Assembly: GCA_031267545.1 (NCBI GenBank)
Contig: JAIRYU010000040.1
Span: forward strand, 1 to 7,705
Direction of reading: 5' to 3'
DNA: 7,705 nt
Source of the DNA: Holosporales bacterium
GTDB lineage: Bacteria; Pseudomonadota; Alphaproteobacteria; RUG11792
The notes under the pieces were generated by a model that was not told the origin of the DNA, made no database searches, and was given only the letters and a program-made list of their open reading frames with translations. Position 1 is the first letter of the stretch. Every line of letters starts with the position of its first letter. Both the position numbers and the translations under genes were made by a program. Positions 1 through 6,433 of this stretch are shown piece by piece.

Positions 1-795
1 GTATCGATAGTTTCGCCTAAGATACAAACGACGCGCAGGGTTATCCGCGGGATAGCGGTCATTGGCGAGGCTCAGGTCATTTTTCTAGACACTCCTGGAT
101 TTTGTTCGCCATCGTCTCCGTTGGAAAAGGCGCTCCTTGCAAACTTCAGGAAATCGTATAAGGATGCAGATTTGGTTCTTCTGGTAATAGATGCGACAGT
201 GCGTTCTCATCGGAAAAGCGTCAGATTTATAGAACATGCCGAGACGGCTAACGCTCCGGTAGTCGTAGTAATCAATAAAATCGATGCTGTAAAAAAGGAA
301 AGCTTGCTAAAAATTGCAGATATTATATCACAATATAAACATATTCAGAATGTGTTTATGATCTCGGCATTGACGAACGACGGAACAGATAGTCTCAAAG
401 GATTCCTGGAAATGTCGGCAATAGACGGGCCGTGGTTATACGAGGATACGCAGATTACAGATTCTACCATGTCATTTCGTTTAGCCGAGATTACAAGGGA
501 AAAAATATTTACGAAACTCAAGAAAGAGCTGCCATACAGTACGTATGTCGAAACGGAGCTATTTCATGAGTCGGAAAAAAAAGCGACCGTATATCAATCA
601 ATCGTAATCATGAAGGATTCGCAAAAAGGGATAGCGCTTGGACATGGCGGCTCAATGATAAGATCCATTAAAAATGACGCCATTGCAGATATGATCGCCT
701 TGTTAAATAAGAAAGTAACGTTAAAACTGTTCGTTAAAGTTCGTGAAAAATGGACAGAGAAAAAAGAACATTTACATAATGCGGGAATTATTTAA
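1..795 (+). CDS. era: GTPase Era, 5'-truncated by the window edge
   Basis: Era is a Ras-like GTPase with a C-terminal KH domain that binds the 3' end of 16S rRNA during small-subunit maturation, acting in the cytoplasm and at the inner membrane. The frame is open from base 1, giving 264 residues. About 35-40 N-terminal residues, including the G1 P-loop, lie outside the window. Counting from base 1, I see the G2 region QTTRR (9-13), G3 DTPG (30-33), G4 NKID (92-95) and G5 ISAL (121-124). The Era-typical linker begins at GPWLY (143-147), and the KH domain carries GHGG at 214-217 followed by the conserved KVTLKLFVKVREKW stretch. The KH loop is altered: GHGG replaces the usual GKGG, and the following helix lacks the usual IGxxAR pattern. 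The gene ends 17 bases inside the next open frame, suggesting co-transcription. The identification is firm; only the start is unseen. Confidence 0.95.
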   Translation, partial: VSIVSPKIQTTRRVIRGIAVIGEAQVIFLDTPGFCSPSSPLEKALLANFRKSYKDADLVLLVIDATVRSHRKSVRFIEHAETANAPVVVVINKIDAVKKESLLKIADIISQYKHIQNVFMISALTNDGTDSLKGFLEMSAIDGPWLYEDTQITDSTMSFRLAEITREKIFTKLKKELPYSTYVETELFHESEKKATVYQSIVIMKDSQKGIALGHGGSMIRSIKNDAIADMIALLNKKVTLKLFVKVREKWTEKKEHLHNAGII

Positions 796-1285
796 TATAG
801 ATATAACGGATATCGACGGGACAATTATAATTCTATCCGCGGGAATCTTAACCTTTGCCACGCTCTCTGTCGTATCAAAAACTCAGAGATCGTCAATTAT
901 ACATTTTTTGTGCGCGAGTCTTTTTTTGTTAAATTTCATTATGATCCATGGAAATGTAATCATTGGAATCGCGGCGGCTTTGGGATACTTATCAATGTGT
1001 CCAGTCTTATTGTTGATTGCAAAGTCCGCGTCGTCAGATCATAGGCCGTTTAACAAAACACGGACTCTGACATTCCTGTCTGCGCCGCTTATCGCGCTAG
1101 CGCTAACCTGCGGCGGGCGCGTAGCGCCACAATCGATCAAGGACGTAGCAAACCAATGCGCAAAAACTGTAGGCGGGGTAACTCTCTTGATAACCATATT
1201 ATTTACCGTTGCGTTCGCCGGTATATCGTTTCTGGTTATGCGGAGAAATTCTGTAGGATTGTCGATAACTAAAACGAGAAATTAA
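779..1285 (+). CDS. Five-helix membrane protein, possibly a diverged NuoJ-like complex I subunit
   Basis: This 168-residue hydrophobic protein has no motif I recognise with certainty. Predicted membrane segments lie at about residues 15-33, 40-57, 59-82, 96-111 and 131-154, with a short basic tail. NuoJ of complex I also has five helices. By eye and from memory, residues 33-80 (starting SKTQRSS) align without gaps to the NuoJ core, keeping two glycines (58 and 63), the helix-3 tyrosine (Y70) and a VLL (76-78). The conserved proline after helix 1 and the acidic residue and GA pair around helix 3 are missing, so if it is NuoJ it is a degenerate paralogue. The start chosen is ATG 779, overlapping era by 17 bases. 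A GTG at 743 would add 12 mostly charged residues. No good ribosome-binding site is seen, so coupling to era is likely. An unrelated small membrane protein is the alternative. Confidence 0.7.
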   Translation: MRELFNIDITDIDGTIIILSAGILTFATLSVVSKTQRSSIIHFLCASLFLLNFIMIHGNVIIGIAAALGYLSMCPVLLLIAKSASSDHRPFNKTRTLTFLSAPLIALALTCGGRVAPQSIKDVANQCAKTVGGVTLLITILFTVAFAGISFLVMRRNSVGLSITKTRN

Positions 1286-1359
1286 GCCCTAGCATCCTCT
1301 TTACCATAACCGTTAATTACATATGTCCTGATTTTTCGTGGCGCATGAGTTTTTCGCGC

Positions 1360-1365
1360 TATAAT
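1360..1365 (+). promoter_or_regulatory. Candidate -10 element (TATAAT) for htrA
   Basis: A perfect TATAAT lies 39 bases before the preferred htrA start at 1405. Transcription would begin near 1372 and leave a leader of about 33 bases. No good -35 match sits 16-18 bases upstream (CGTGGC and neighbours), and there is no TG extension, so the call rests on the -10 alone. If real, it makes the upstream ATG at 1345 unusable on this transcript. The sequence does not clearly fit a heat-shock sigma factor pattern, though htrA genes are often stress induced. Confidence 0.3.
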
Positions 1366-1404
1366 GAGACGCGTGGGGTTGTATGTCATGATTTATTCGG
1401 TACC

Positions 1405-3216
1405 ATGAACTTTTTAAAATTAATAAAAACAGCAGGAATGGCCATTGTCTTGATCGCAGTATGGGAGTGCGCGCGAGATAGGATAGCGGCTCCGATTATA
1501 AACCGCGCAGACTCTACTAACGGCAGCGTAACGGACGCGTATGCGAAGAGCGCTCAGACGCATGATCATGATAAGGTTGACGATAGTAAAGATAAGGATC
1601 ATAAGGGAGCGCCGAAAGAAGACAAATCCAAAATAGAGAAGACAGAGGAGGCGACCGCCGGGAAAAAGGAGGAGAGCAAAACAGGCGACGCCGACGATAA
1701 AAACCCTATAGCCATAAGCTTCGAGAAAGGCTTCGAGGATATTGCGAAAGGAGCTATGAACTCAGTTGTGAACGTAGCTACCATGCAGATCATAGAAGAA
1801 CACGGGAGGTCGGCGTTTCCCGATATGTTTGGGGGCGACAGCCCGTTCGACGATCTGTTCAGGGAGTTTTTCGATTTTCCGAGACGAAGGCCGCCGCCTA
1901 GAAAGGCGCACGCTCTGGGGTCTGGCTTTGTAATTTTTGTCAACAAGAAAAAGGCATACATTGTCACTAACAGTCACGTCGTGCGCAATGCAAATAAAGT
2001 GCGAGTGATACTATCAGACAAGAAAGAGCTGGACGCTGAAATGTACGCCGCCGATCACAGAACTGATATAGCTATCTTGGAAGTAAATTTGGAGGGACTT
2101 GATCCGAGCTCCGTCAAGATGACGGCAATTAATTGGGGAGACTCCGAGGAACTAAACGAAGGCAACTACGTAGTTGCCATCGGTAACCCATTTGGACTTG
2201 GCAGCACTGTGACACACGGAATTGTGTCGGCAAAAGGACGCAATGTGGCGCTTGGAGGAGATTCGTCCACATTAGTCGAAGAATTTATACAGCATAGCGC
2301 CCCGATCAACATGGGAAACTCCGGAGGATGTCTACTGAACACAAAAGGCGAAGTTGTCGGAATAAACACGGCAATATATTCTCCCAACGGAGGCAGCGTA
2401 GGACTTGGATTCGCAATCCCGTCTAAGATGGCGAGACCGATAGTAGAGCAGCTAATAGCTCGTAAGAAGATAACCAGAGGATGGCTCGGAGTGGAGGTAC
2501 ATCCAGTGAACACGAGGCAAGCGGAGAGCGTCGGGCTAATTAAGAAGGGGGGGCTGGATCCGTCCCGAATTTTTGGAGCCTTCGTATCTAAGGTAGTACC
2601 ACAGAGTCCGGCGGAAAAAGCAGGGGTTATGGAGGGCGATATCGTAATACAAGTTAACGGGATGCAGGTGTCTGAACGCGCGCCGCTTCATGCGTTAGTC
2701 GGAAACGCGGAGGTAGGTAAGCAGATTGATATGCTAGTGTGGCGCAATCAGGGAGGCAAATGGGAAGCTAATCATATAGCCGTCAAGATCGGTAACTTCG
2801 AAGAGGCTATTGACAACGGCGTTGTTGAGCAGCCAGGCGGTAATCAGAGAAGCGAACGCGCAAAGAACGAAGAGGCGCATATTCCAGAGCTCCGATGCTG
2901 GGTAATTCCAATGCCTAAGAGCAGGGCGAAGGACTGTCCGGCCGGAGCAAGGGTTATTATAACCAGAATCAAGGAAGACTCGGCTTCGTTTGGCGAACCG
3001 CCGCTACTGCCTGGAGATTCAATAATGAACCTTGGCGGAGTAAAGATTACTACGCCGCAGCAACTTAAGCAGGTAGCGAGCAAGCTAAAGAAAGATAAGG
3101 GTAACAGCGACGAGCCTGTATCGGTTGTTCTTTACAGAGATAAATCTACGAGAATGGTCGCGGTAAACTTGGCAAGCGGCGTAGGAAACGACGACAAATC
3201 TGGAGACGATGACTAA
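1405..3216 (+). CDS. DegP/HtrA-family periplasmic serine protease with two PDZ domains
   Basis: HtrA/DegP proteases degrade or hold misfolded proteins in the periplasm as trimer-based cages. The product is 603 residues from ATG 1405; an in-frame ATG at 1345 would add 20. Numbering from 1405, a basic start and hydrophobic stretch (about 9-21) form a signal peptide or membrane anchor. A highly charged Lys/Asp/Glu-rich linker follows at about 52-100, then the trypsin-like domain with His191 (NSHVV), Asp221 (RTDIAIL) and Ser306 (GNSGG), so the catalytic triad is complete. PDZ1 spans about 358-460 and PDZ2 about 510-590, and the protein ends in an acidic tail. It is roughly 100 residues longer than common DegP proteins, mainly because of the linker and the region between the PDZ domains. 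The usual TDAAIN before the active serine reads HSAPIN, and GNSGGP reads GNSGGC. Its last 8 bases overlap murG. The family is certain; which paralogue (DegP, DegQ or other) is not. Confidence 0.95.
   Translation: MNFLKLIKTAGMAIVLIAVWECARDRIAAPIINRADSTNGSVTDAYAKSAQTHDHDKVDDSKDKDHKGAPKEDKSKIEKTEEATAGKKEESKTGDADDKNPIAISFEKGFEDIAKGAMNSVVNVATMQIIEEHGRSAFPDMFGGDSPFDDLFREFFDFPRRRPPPRKAHALGSGFVIFVNKKKAYIVTNSHVVRNANKVRVILSDKKELDAEMYAADHRTDIAILEVNLEGLDPSSVKMTAINWGDSEELNEGNYVVAIGNPFGLGSTVTHGIVSAKGRNVALGGDSSTLVEEFIQHSAPINMGNSGGCLLNTKGEVVGINTAIYSPNGGSVGLGFAIPSKMARPIVEQLIARKKITRGWLGVEVHPVNTRQAESVGLIKKGGLDPSRIFGAFVSKVVPQSPAEKAGVMEGDIVIQVNGMQVSERAPLHALVGNAEVGKQIDMLVWRNQGGKWEANHIAVKIGNFEEAIDNGVVEQPGGNQRSERAKNEEAHIPELRCWVIPMPKSRAKDCPAGARVIITRIKEDSASFGEPPLLPGDSIMNLGGVKITTPQQLKQVASKLKKDKGNSDEPVSVVLYRDKSTRMVAVNLASGVGNDDKSGDDD
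3202..3205 (+). promoter_or_regulatory. Shine-Dalgarno GGAG for murG inside the htrA 3' end
   Basis: GGAG lies three bases before the murG ATG at 3209, closer than the usual 5-9 bases, and is still inside htrA coding sequence. A second AGGAG at 3221-3225 lies after the ATG. No in-frame ATG, GTG or TTG follows it at a workable distance, so it does not define another start. Together with the 8-base overlap this suggests that ribosomes finishing htrA re-initiate on murG. Confidence 0.4.
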
Positions 3217-4297
3217 TAACAGGAGTTGCCGCGGCGTAGTACGACCACGCCCGCTGGCGGTAATTGCCGCTGGCGGGACAGGCGGCCATGTGTTTCCCGC
3301 CGTCTGCCTGGCTAATTCTTTTTCTGACGACGGAGTTAATGTCATTTTCTTTACTGACGCGCGGGGGGCGAGGTATACGACTGGGCTTTCTTGTCATATA
3401 GTAAGGCAAAATATCGCGACAACGCCCAGGTGGGCTATGTATATATCGCTAATATTCAACGCGTTAGCGAGAATATGGACCCTTCGTAGATTGAAACCCG
3501 ATGTCGTTGTCGGATTCGGCGGATACCCGTCTGTTCCATGCGCGCTAGCGGCGCAAGCCCTAAGAATCAAAACGATCATCCATGAGCAGAACGCTGTAAT
3601 CGGTTTGGCTAACAAATTGCTGTCCAAAATGGCAACAAAAATTCTAACGTCATTTCCTCAGACGATCGGGATACGCGATTCTCCAAAGGTTATACGCGTA
3701 GGTAATCCAACGAGATTTGAAAATCGATACGGCGCGGTTGGCAAACCTAGCAACAGGGTATTCACGATCTTGATATTCGGAGGAAGTCAGGGATCAATGG
3801 TATTTGCCAAAGTTATTCCACCAGTCGTGCGCGAGCTCGCAAAATCATTTCCAATCAAGGTATTCCACCAATGTCAGGTTGAAGCCATAGAAGACTTGAG
3901 GCAGACGTATTCAACGCATGGAATTAGCCACTTGGTCAGCGGTTTCTTTGATAACATCGGCGAGCTCTACGAGGAGGCCGATCTTGTAATCTCTAGGGCC
4001 GGCGCGTCTAGCGTATCTGAAATCATTGGATTTCAAAAACCGTCGATACTTATCCCATTCAAAAATTCGATCAATGGCGATCAGAAGGCAAATGCGGAAT
4101 TCCTACAAACGCGCAACGCAGCGTTCGTAATTGATGAAACAGACGAATTGGGAGCAAAGCTAAAAACGCTTATTGAGAGCGTTGCGAGTGATAAGTCAAA
4201 ATTAACATCGATCGCGGACGCGCTACGCTCCTTGAGGCTTGCAGACTGTACCCTCAATATGAAACGCATTGTAACAAAAGAAGCGCTAGGATTTTGA
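3209..4297 (+). CDS. murG: UDP-N-acetylglucosamine--lipid I transferase MurG
   Basis: MurG transfers GlcNAc from UDP-GlcNAc to lipid I to form lipid II, the last cytoplasmic-side step of peptidoglycan precursor synthesis, at the inner face of the membrane. The 362-residue product has the normal family length and two GT-B halves. N-terminal half: GGTGGH (22-27), VGFGGYPS (101-108) and HEQN (125-128). C-terminal half: GNP (165-167), GGSQG (191-195), RAGASS (263-268) with Glu271 at the nucleotide-sugar site, and DQKANA (291-296) with the conserved Gln. The usual H-x-x-D-x-H-Q pattern before this Gln reads N-x-x-N-x-D-Q. The start ATG 3209 overlaps the htrA stop by 8 bases, and about 15 extra residues precede the usual family start. 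There is no ftsW or murC next to it, so the gene has left the common dcw cluster. It converges on glyS with 22 bases between them. Confidence 0.97.
   Translation: MTNNRSCRGVVRPRPLAVIAAGGTGGHVFPAVCLANSFSDDGVNVIFFTDARGARYTTGLSCHIVRQNIATTPRWAMYISLIFNALARIWTLRRLKPDVVVGFGGYPSVPCALAAQALRIKTIIHEQNAVIGLANKLLSKMATKILTSFPQTIGIRDSPKVIRVGNPTRFENRYGAVGKPSNRVFTILIFGGSQGSMVFAKVIPPVVRELAKSFPIKVFHQCQVEAIEDLRQTYSTHGISHLVSGFFDNIGELYEEADLVISRAGASSVSEIIGFQKPSILIPFKNSINGDQKANAEFLQTRNAAFVIDETDELGAKLKTLIESVASDKSKLTSIADALRSLRLADCTLNMKRIVTKEALGF
3250..3277 (+). other. Strong RNA hairpin just inside murG
   Basis: The + strand RNA can fold into an unbroken 12-pair stem, 3250-3261 with 3266-3277, closed by the four-base loop AATT. 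The outer arm pairs are CCCGC with GCGGG, and the inner part is GGCGG against CCGCT/G with three G-U wobbles (3255/3272, 3256/3271, 3261/3266). Because of those wobbles it is weaker on the opposite strand. No run of T follows, so it is not an intrinsic terminator. It lies about 40 bases after the murG start, over the codons leading into the GGTGG loop, and could slow ribosomes or protect RNA. It could also be a by-product of GC-rich glycine and alanine codons. Confidence 0.45.
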
Positions 4298-4319
4298 CGA
4301 ATGGTATTCTACCGCCTCC

Positions 4320-6422
4320 CTAACATGCGCGCGGCGACGTAACGTACGTGAGATCTCCGATTCTATCGCGCACTACATGCGCGAACTTGCGCAGAAGGCG
4401 CGCGTTGGCAAGTCTGACTTTCGGATCAGGATCATTTATCAGAACCTTATCGCATACCTCTAAAATGAAACCAGCCGCCTGCGCTACGCTGCGGAAATCT
4501 TCATCGTCCGCGACGTTGGGCTCATCCTCTTTGACGACGCGCTTTGACGAGCTATTATTAGCGGCTAGGCAAGCGGCATACAGAGCTTGCACGGCGTCAT
4601 TCGCTACGATCATACTGGTATCGCGAAACTGAACGTCCGTACCCTCGCTAAGATTAACGCGCGTATCTCCGATGATTCCAATCGCCCTCTTGTACGCCGT
4701 CCTCACAACGTCAAATCCATCGAGAGTAGTTAGATAATGCGTTTTCCTGGATTTATTAATGGCCGCCGGGTAATCTAGGTTAGATACGTCGCCAAACGAA
4801 TTAATTACCGCATCCACAACGCATGAACTTACTTCTAGGCCATCAATTACAAATGTCCTAAACCGGTCTGTTAAAAACTCTTTAACTACTTCTCCGGTAT
4901 TAGCGTCCAACGGAACTCCCTGATCCAGATAAGCGGTTATGAGGGTATCGATATACCACGACAAAGTCTCTGAATCAAGGATATTCCCATCGCTTTCGCA
5001 CAGGAGCTTCACGATACCAATGGCAGTCCGCCTTAAAGCAAACGGATCCTTTGATCCAGTCGGTTTAATCCCAACTCCTAGCAACCCAACCAAGCTATCG
5101 ATCTTATCGAAAAACGAAATTCTGGCTCCAAGAAGAGAGCTCGGGATCGTATCGGTTGCGTTTACCGGTTTGTAATGCTCTTTTATTGCGATGCGCAATT
5201 CATGACTCTCATCCTGAACTCCCGCATAAATTCCACCGATTGTTCCCTGAAGTTCCGGAAACTCTCCTACCATTTGAGTAAGGAGATCCGCCTTACACAA
5301 CGCCGTGGCCCTATGCTCGTCCTTTGTGCTGGCTATGGACATCATTCTATCAATCTTCTGCGCCATAGATCCCAACTTCTCGTGAAAAACTACATTAGAT
5401 AGCCTTTGAGCAAATGCCTCCAATGTAACGTCCAGATCCTCTTTGTAAAAAAAAGAGGCGTCGCTGAGCCTGGCTCGCAGGACCCTATTTAGTCCGTCAG
5501 ACATTACCTCAGTAACCGGGATGTTAGTTACTACCCCATAGAATGGAGCGATTACAGAATCCGGATACGTCATCGTAAAATATTTCTGATGAATTTTCAT
5601 GGATGTTGATAGTACCTCTGGAGGCAATTGCATAAATTGCTCGTTAATCACCCCAATATGAACAAACGGATACTCGACTAGCCCGGCAACTTCGTCTAAC
5701 AATCCGTCGTCGTACATAACGCATAGTCCAAGATCAGCGGCTTTCTTGGTCATTTCCATGTCTATATGATCTCTCTTTTTTGCGTAGTCTATCATTACAT
5801 GAGCGGCCTCCAGGCCGTTCCTGTATCCGTCAAAATCGGAAACCTCTATTATGCGCGGGGCTAAGAACCTATGCCCATACGTATAAGAACATGTCCTGAG
5901 ACCAACCGATTTTATAAGCTCATCAACAGGCGAACCGTCGTAAACGCATAGAATCGATCTGATTGGTCTGATCCAAAATGAGCTCAGAGTCTTTTGGTCC
6001 TCCAGATACCATCTCATAGATTTCTGCCACGGCATGTTAGCGATGAAATCGGAGATCATATCTCCGATCAAACCACGGACTTCAGACGGATTTGTCTCGA
6101 TATCAACATAGTAGTACCCATCAATTTCGATAAGGTTCTCCTTCGCTTTACCGCTCGACTTCAAAAACCCATTTATCGCCTTTGCACCAGCAGAAACGCT
6201 GGGACCTCTTTTTCGCTCGACCGCAGTCTTTGTTCTCTGTTGCAGGTTATTGACCAGAAGGGTCAATCTTCTCGGAGAAACGAAACTCTCCACACTTCCG
6301 TACGATACGTTATAGTCGTCCATTATCGTCGAAAACGTGACAATGGCATCACTCATGGCCTTCTTCTGAAGGCGCGCCGGAATCTCTTCGGAGAATATTT
6401 CAAGTAGCAATTCTTCCCGCAT
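4320..6422 (-). CDS. glyS: Glycyl-tRNA synthetase beta subunit
   Basis: This is the beta chain of the bacterial alpha2beta2 glycyl-tRNA synthetase, which supplies tRNA binding while GlyQ carries the class II catalytic core. At 700 residues it has the usual length. From ATG 6422: the N-terminal signature LLLEIFSEEIPAR (about 5-17), PWQKSMRW (131-138), VFHEKLG (345-351), the hallmark CKADLLTQMVGEFPELQG (376-393), GSKDPFALRR (456-465), and a C-terminal DALR-like anticodon-binding helix bundle (about 560-695). An upstream GTG at 6431 is in frame, but it forms part of the AGGTGA ribosome-binding site, and the family normally starts a few residues before LLLEIFSEE, so ATG 6422 is preferred. It follows glyQ with 9 bases between stop and start, as one transcription unit. 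No lesion is seen. Confidence 0.97.
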   Translation of the reverse strand: MREELLLEIFSEEIPARLQKKAMSDAIVTFSTIMDDYNVSYGSVESFVSPRRLTLLVNNLQQRTKTAVERKRGPSVSAGAKAINGFLKSSGKAKENLIEIDGYYYVDIETNPSEVRGLIGDMISDFIANMPWQKSMRWYLEDQKTLSSFWIRPIRSILCVYDGSPVDELIKSVGLRTCSYTYGHRFLAPRIIEVSDFDGYRNGLEAAHVMIDYAKKRDHIDMEMTKKAADLGLCVMYDDGLLDEVAGLVEYPFVHIGVINEQFMQLPPEVLSTSMKIHQKYFTMTYPDSVIAPFYGVVTNIPVTEVMSDGLNRVLRARLSDASFFYKEDLDVTLEAFAQRLSNVVFHEKLGSMAQKIDRMMSIASTKDEHRATALCKADLLTQMVGEFPELQGTIGGIYAGVQDESHELRIAIKEHYKPVNATDTIPSSLLGARISFFDKIDSLVGLLGVGIKPTGSKDPFALRRTAIGIVKLLCESDGNILDSETLSWYIDTLITAYLDQGVPLDANTGEVVKEFLTDRFRTFVIDGLEVSSCVVDAVINSFGDVSNLDYPAAINKSRKTHYLTTLDGFDVVRTAYKRAIGIIGDTRVNLSEGTDVQFRDTSMIVANDAVQALYAACLAANNSSSKRVVKEDEPNVADDEDFRSVAQAAGFILEVCDKVLINDPDPKVRLANARLLRKFAHVVRDRIGDLTYVTSPRAC

Positions 6423-6427
6423 TACGT

Positions 6428-6433
6428 TCACCT
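6428..6433 (-). promoter_or_regulatory. Ribosome-binding site AGGTGA of glyS
   Basis: Read on the - strand, AGGTGA overlaps the glyQ TAG stop and sits five bases before ATG 6422. This is good Shine-Dalgarno spacing, and it decides the glyS start against the GTG at 6431 that lies within it. The overlap with the glyQ stop should tie glyS translation to glyQ, which suits two subunits made in equal amounts. Confidence 0.6.

Noticed and set aside
743..778. GTG at 743 as start of the membrane protein
   Set aside because: It would add 12 mostly charged residues deeper in era with no ribosome-binding site; ATG 779 is simpler and places the first helix closer to the N-terminus.
1300..1327. Possible promoter TTTACC with TATGTC before htrA
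   Set aside because: Both hexamers are poor matches and the spacing is 16; the TATAAT at 1360 is the better candidate.
1462..1470. Lipoprotein-type cysteine after the HtrA hydrophobic stretch
   Set aside because: The residues before the Cys are A-V-W-E, not a lipobox; Glu at -1 does not fit signal peptidase II.
1599..1967. 122-codon open frame on the - strand inside htrA
   Set aside because: It lies wholly antisense to the htrA linker and protease start, shows no family motif, and its composition follows from the charged codons opposite. It is a shadow of htrA.
4302..4314. Possible shared terminator in the 22-base convergent gap between murG and glyS
   Set aside because: Only GGTA-TTC-TACC can pair (four pairs plus one wobble) and there is no T run on either strand, so it is too weak to call.
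5994..6407. 137-codon open frame on the + strand inside glyS
   Set aside because: It is antisense to the well-conserved N-terminal part of glyS, with no recognisable domain or ribosome-binding site.
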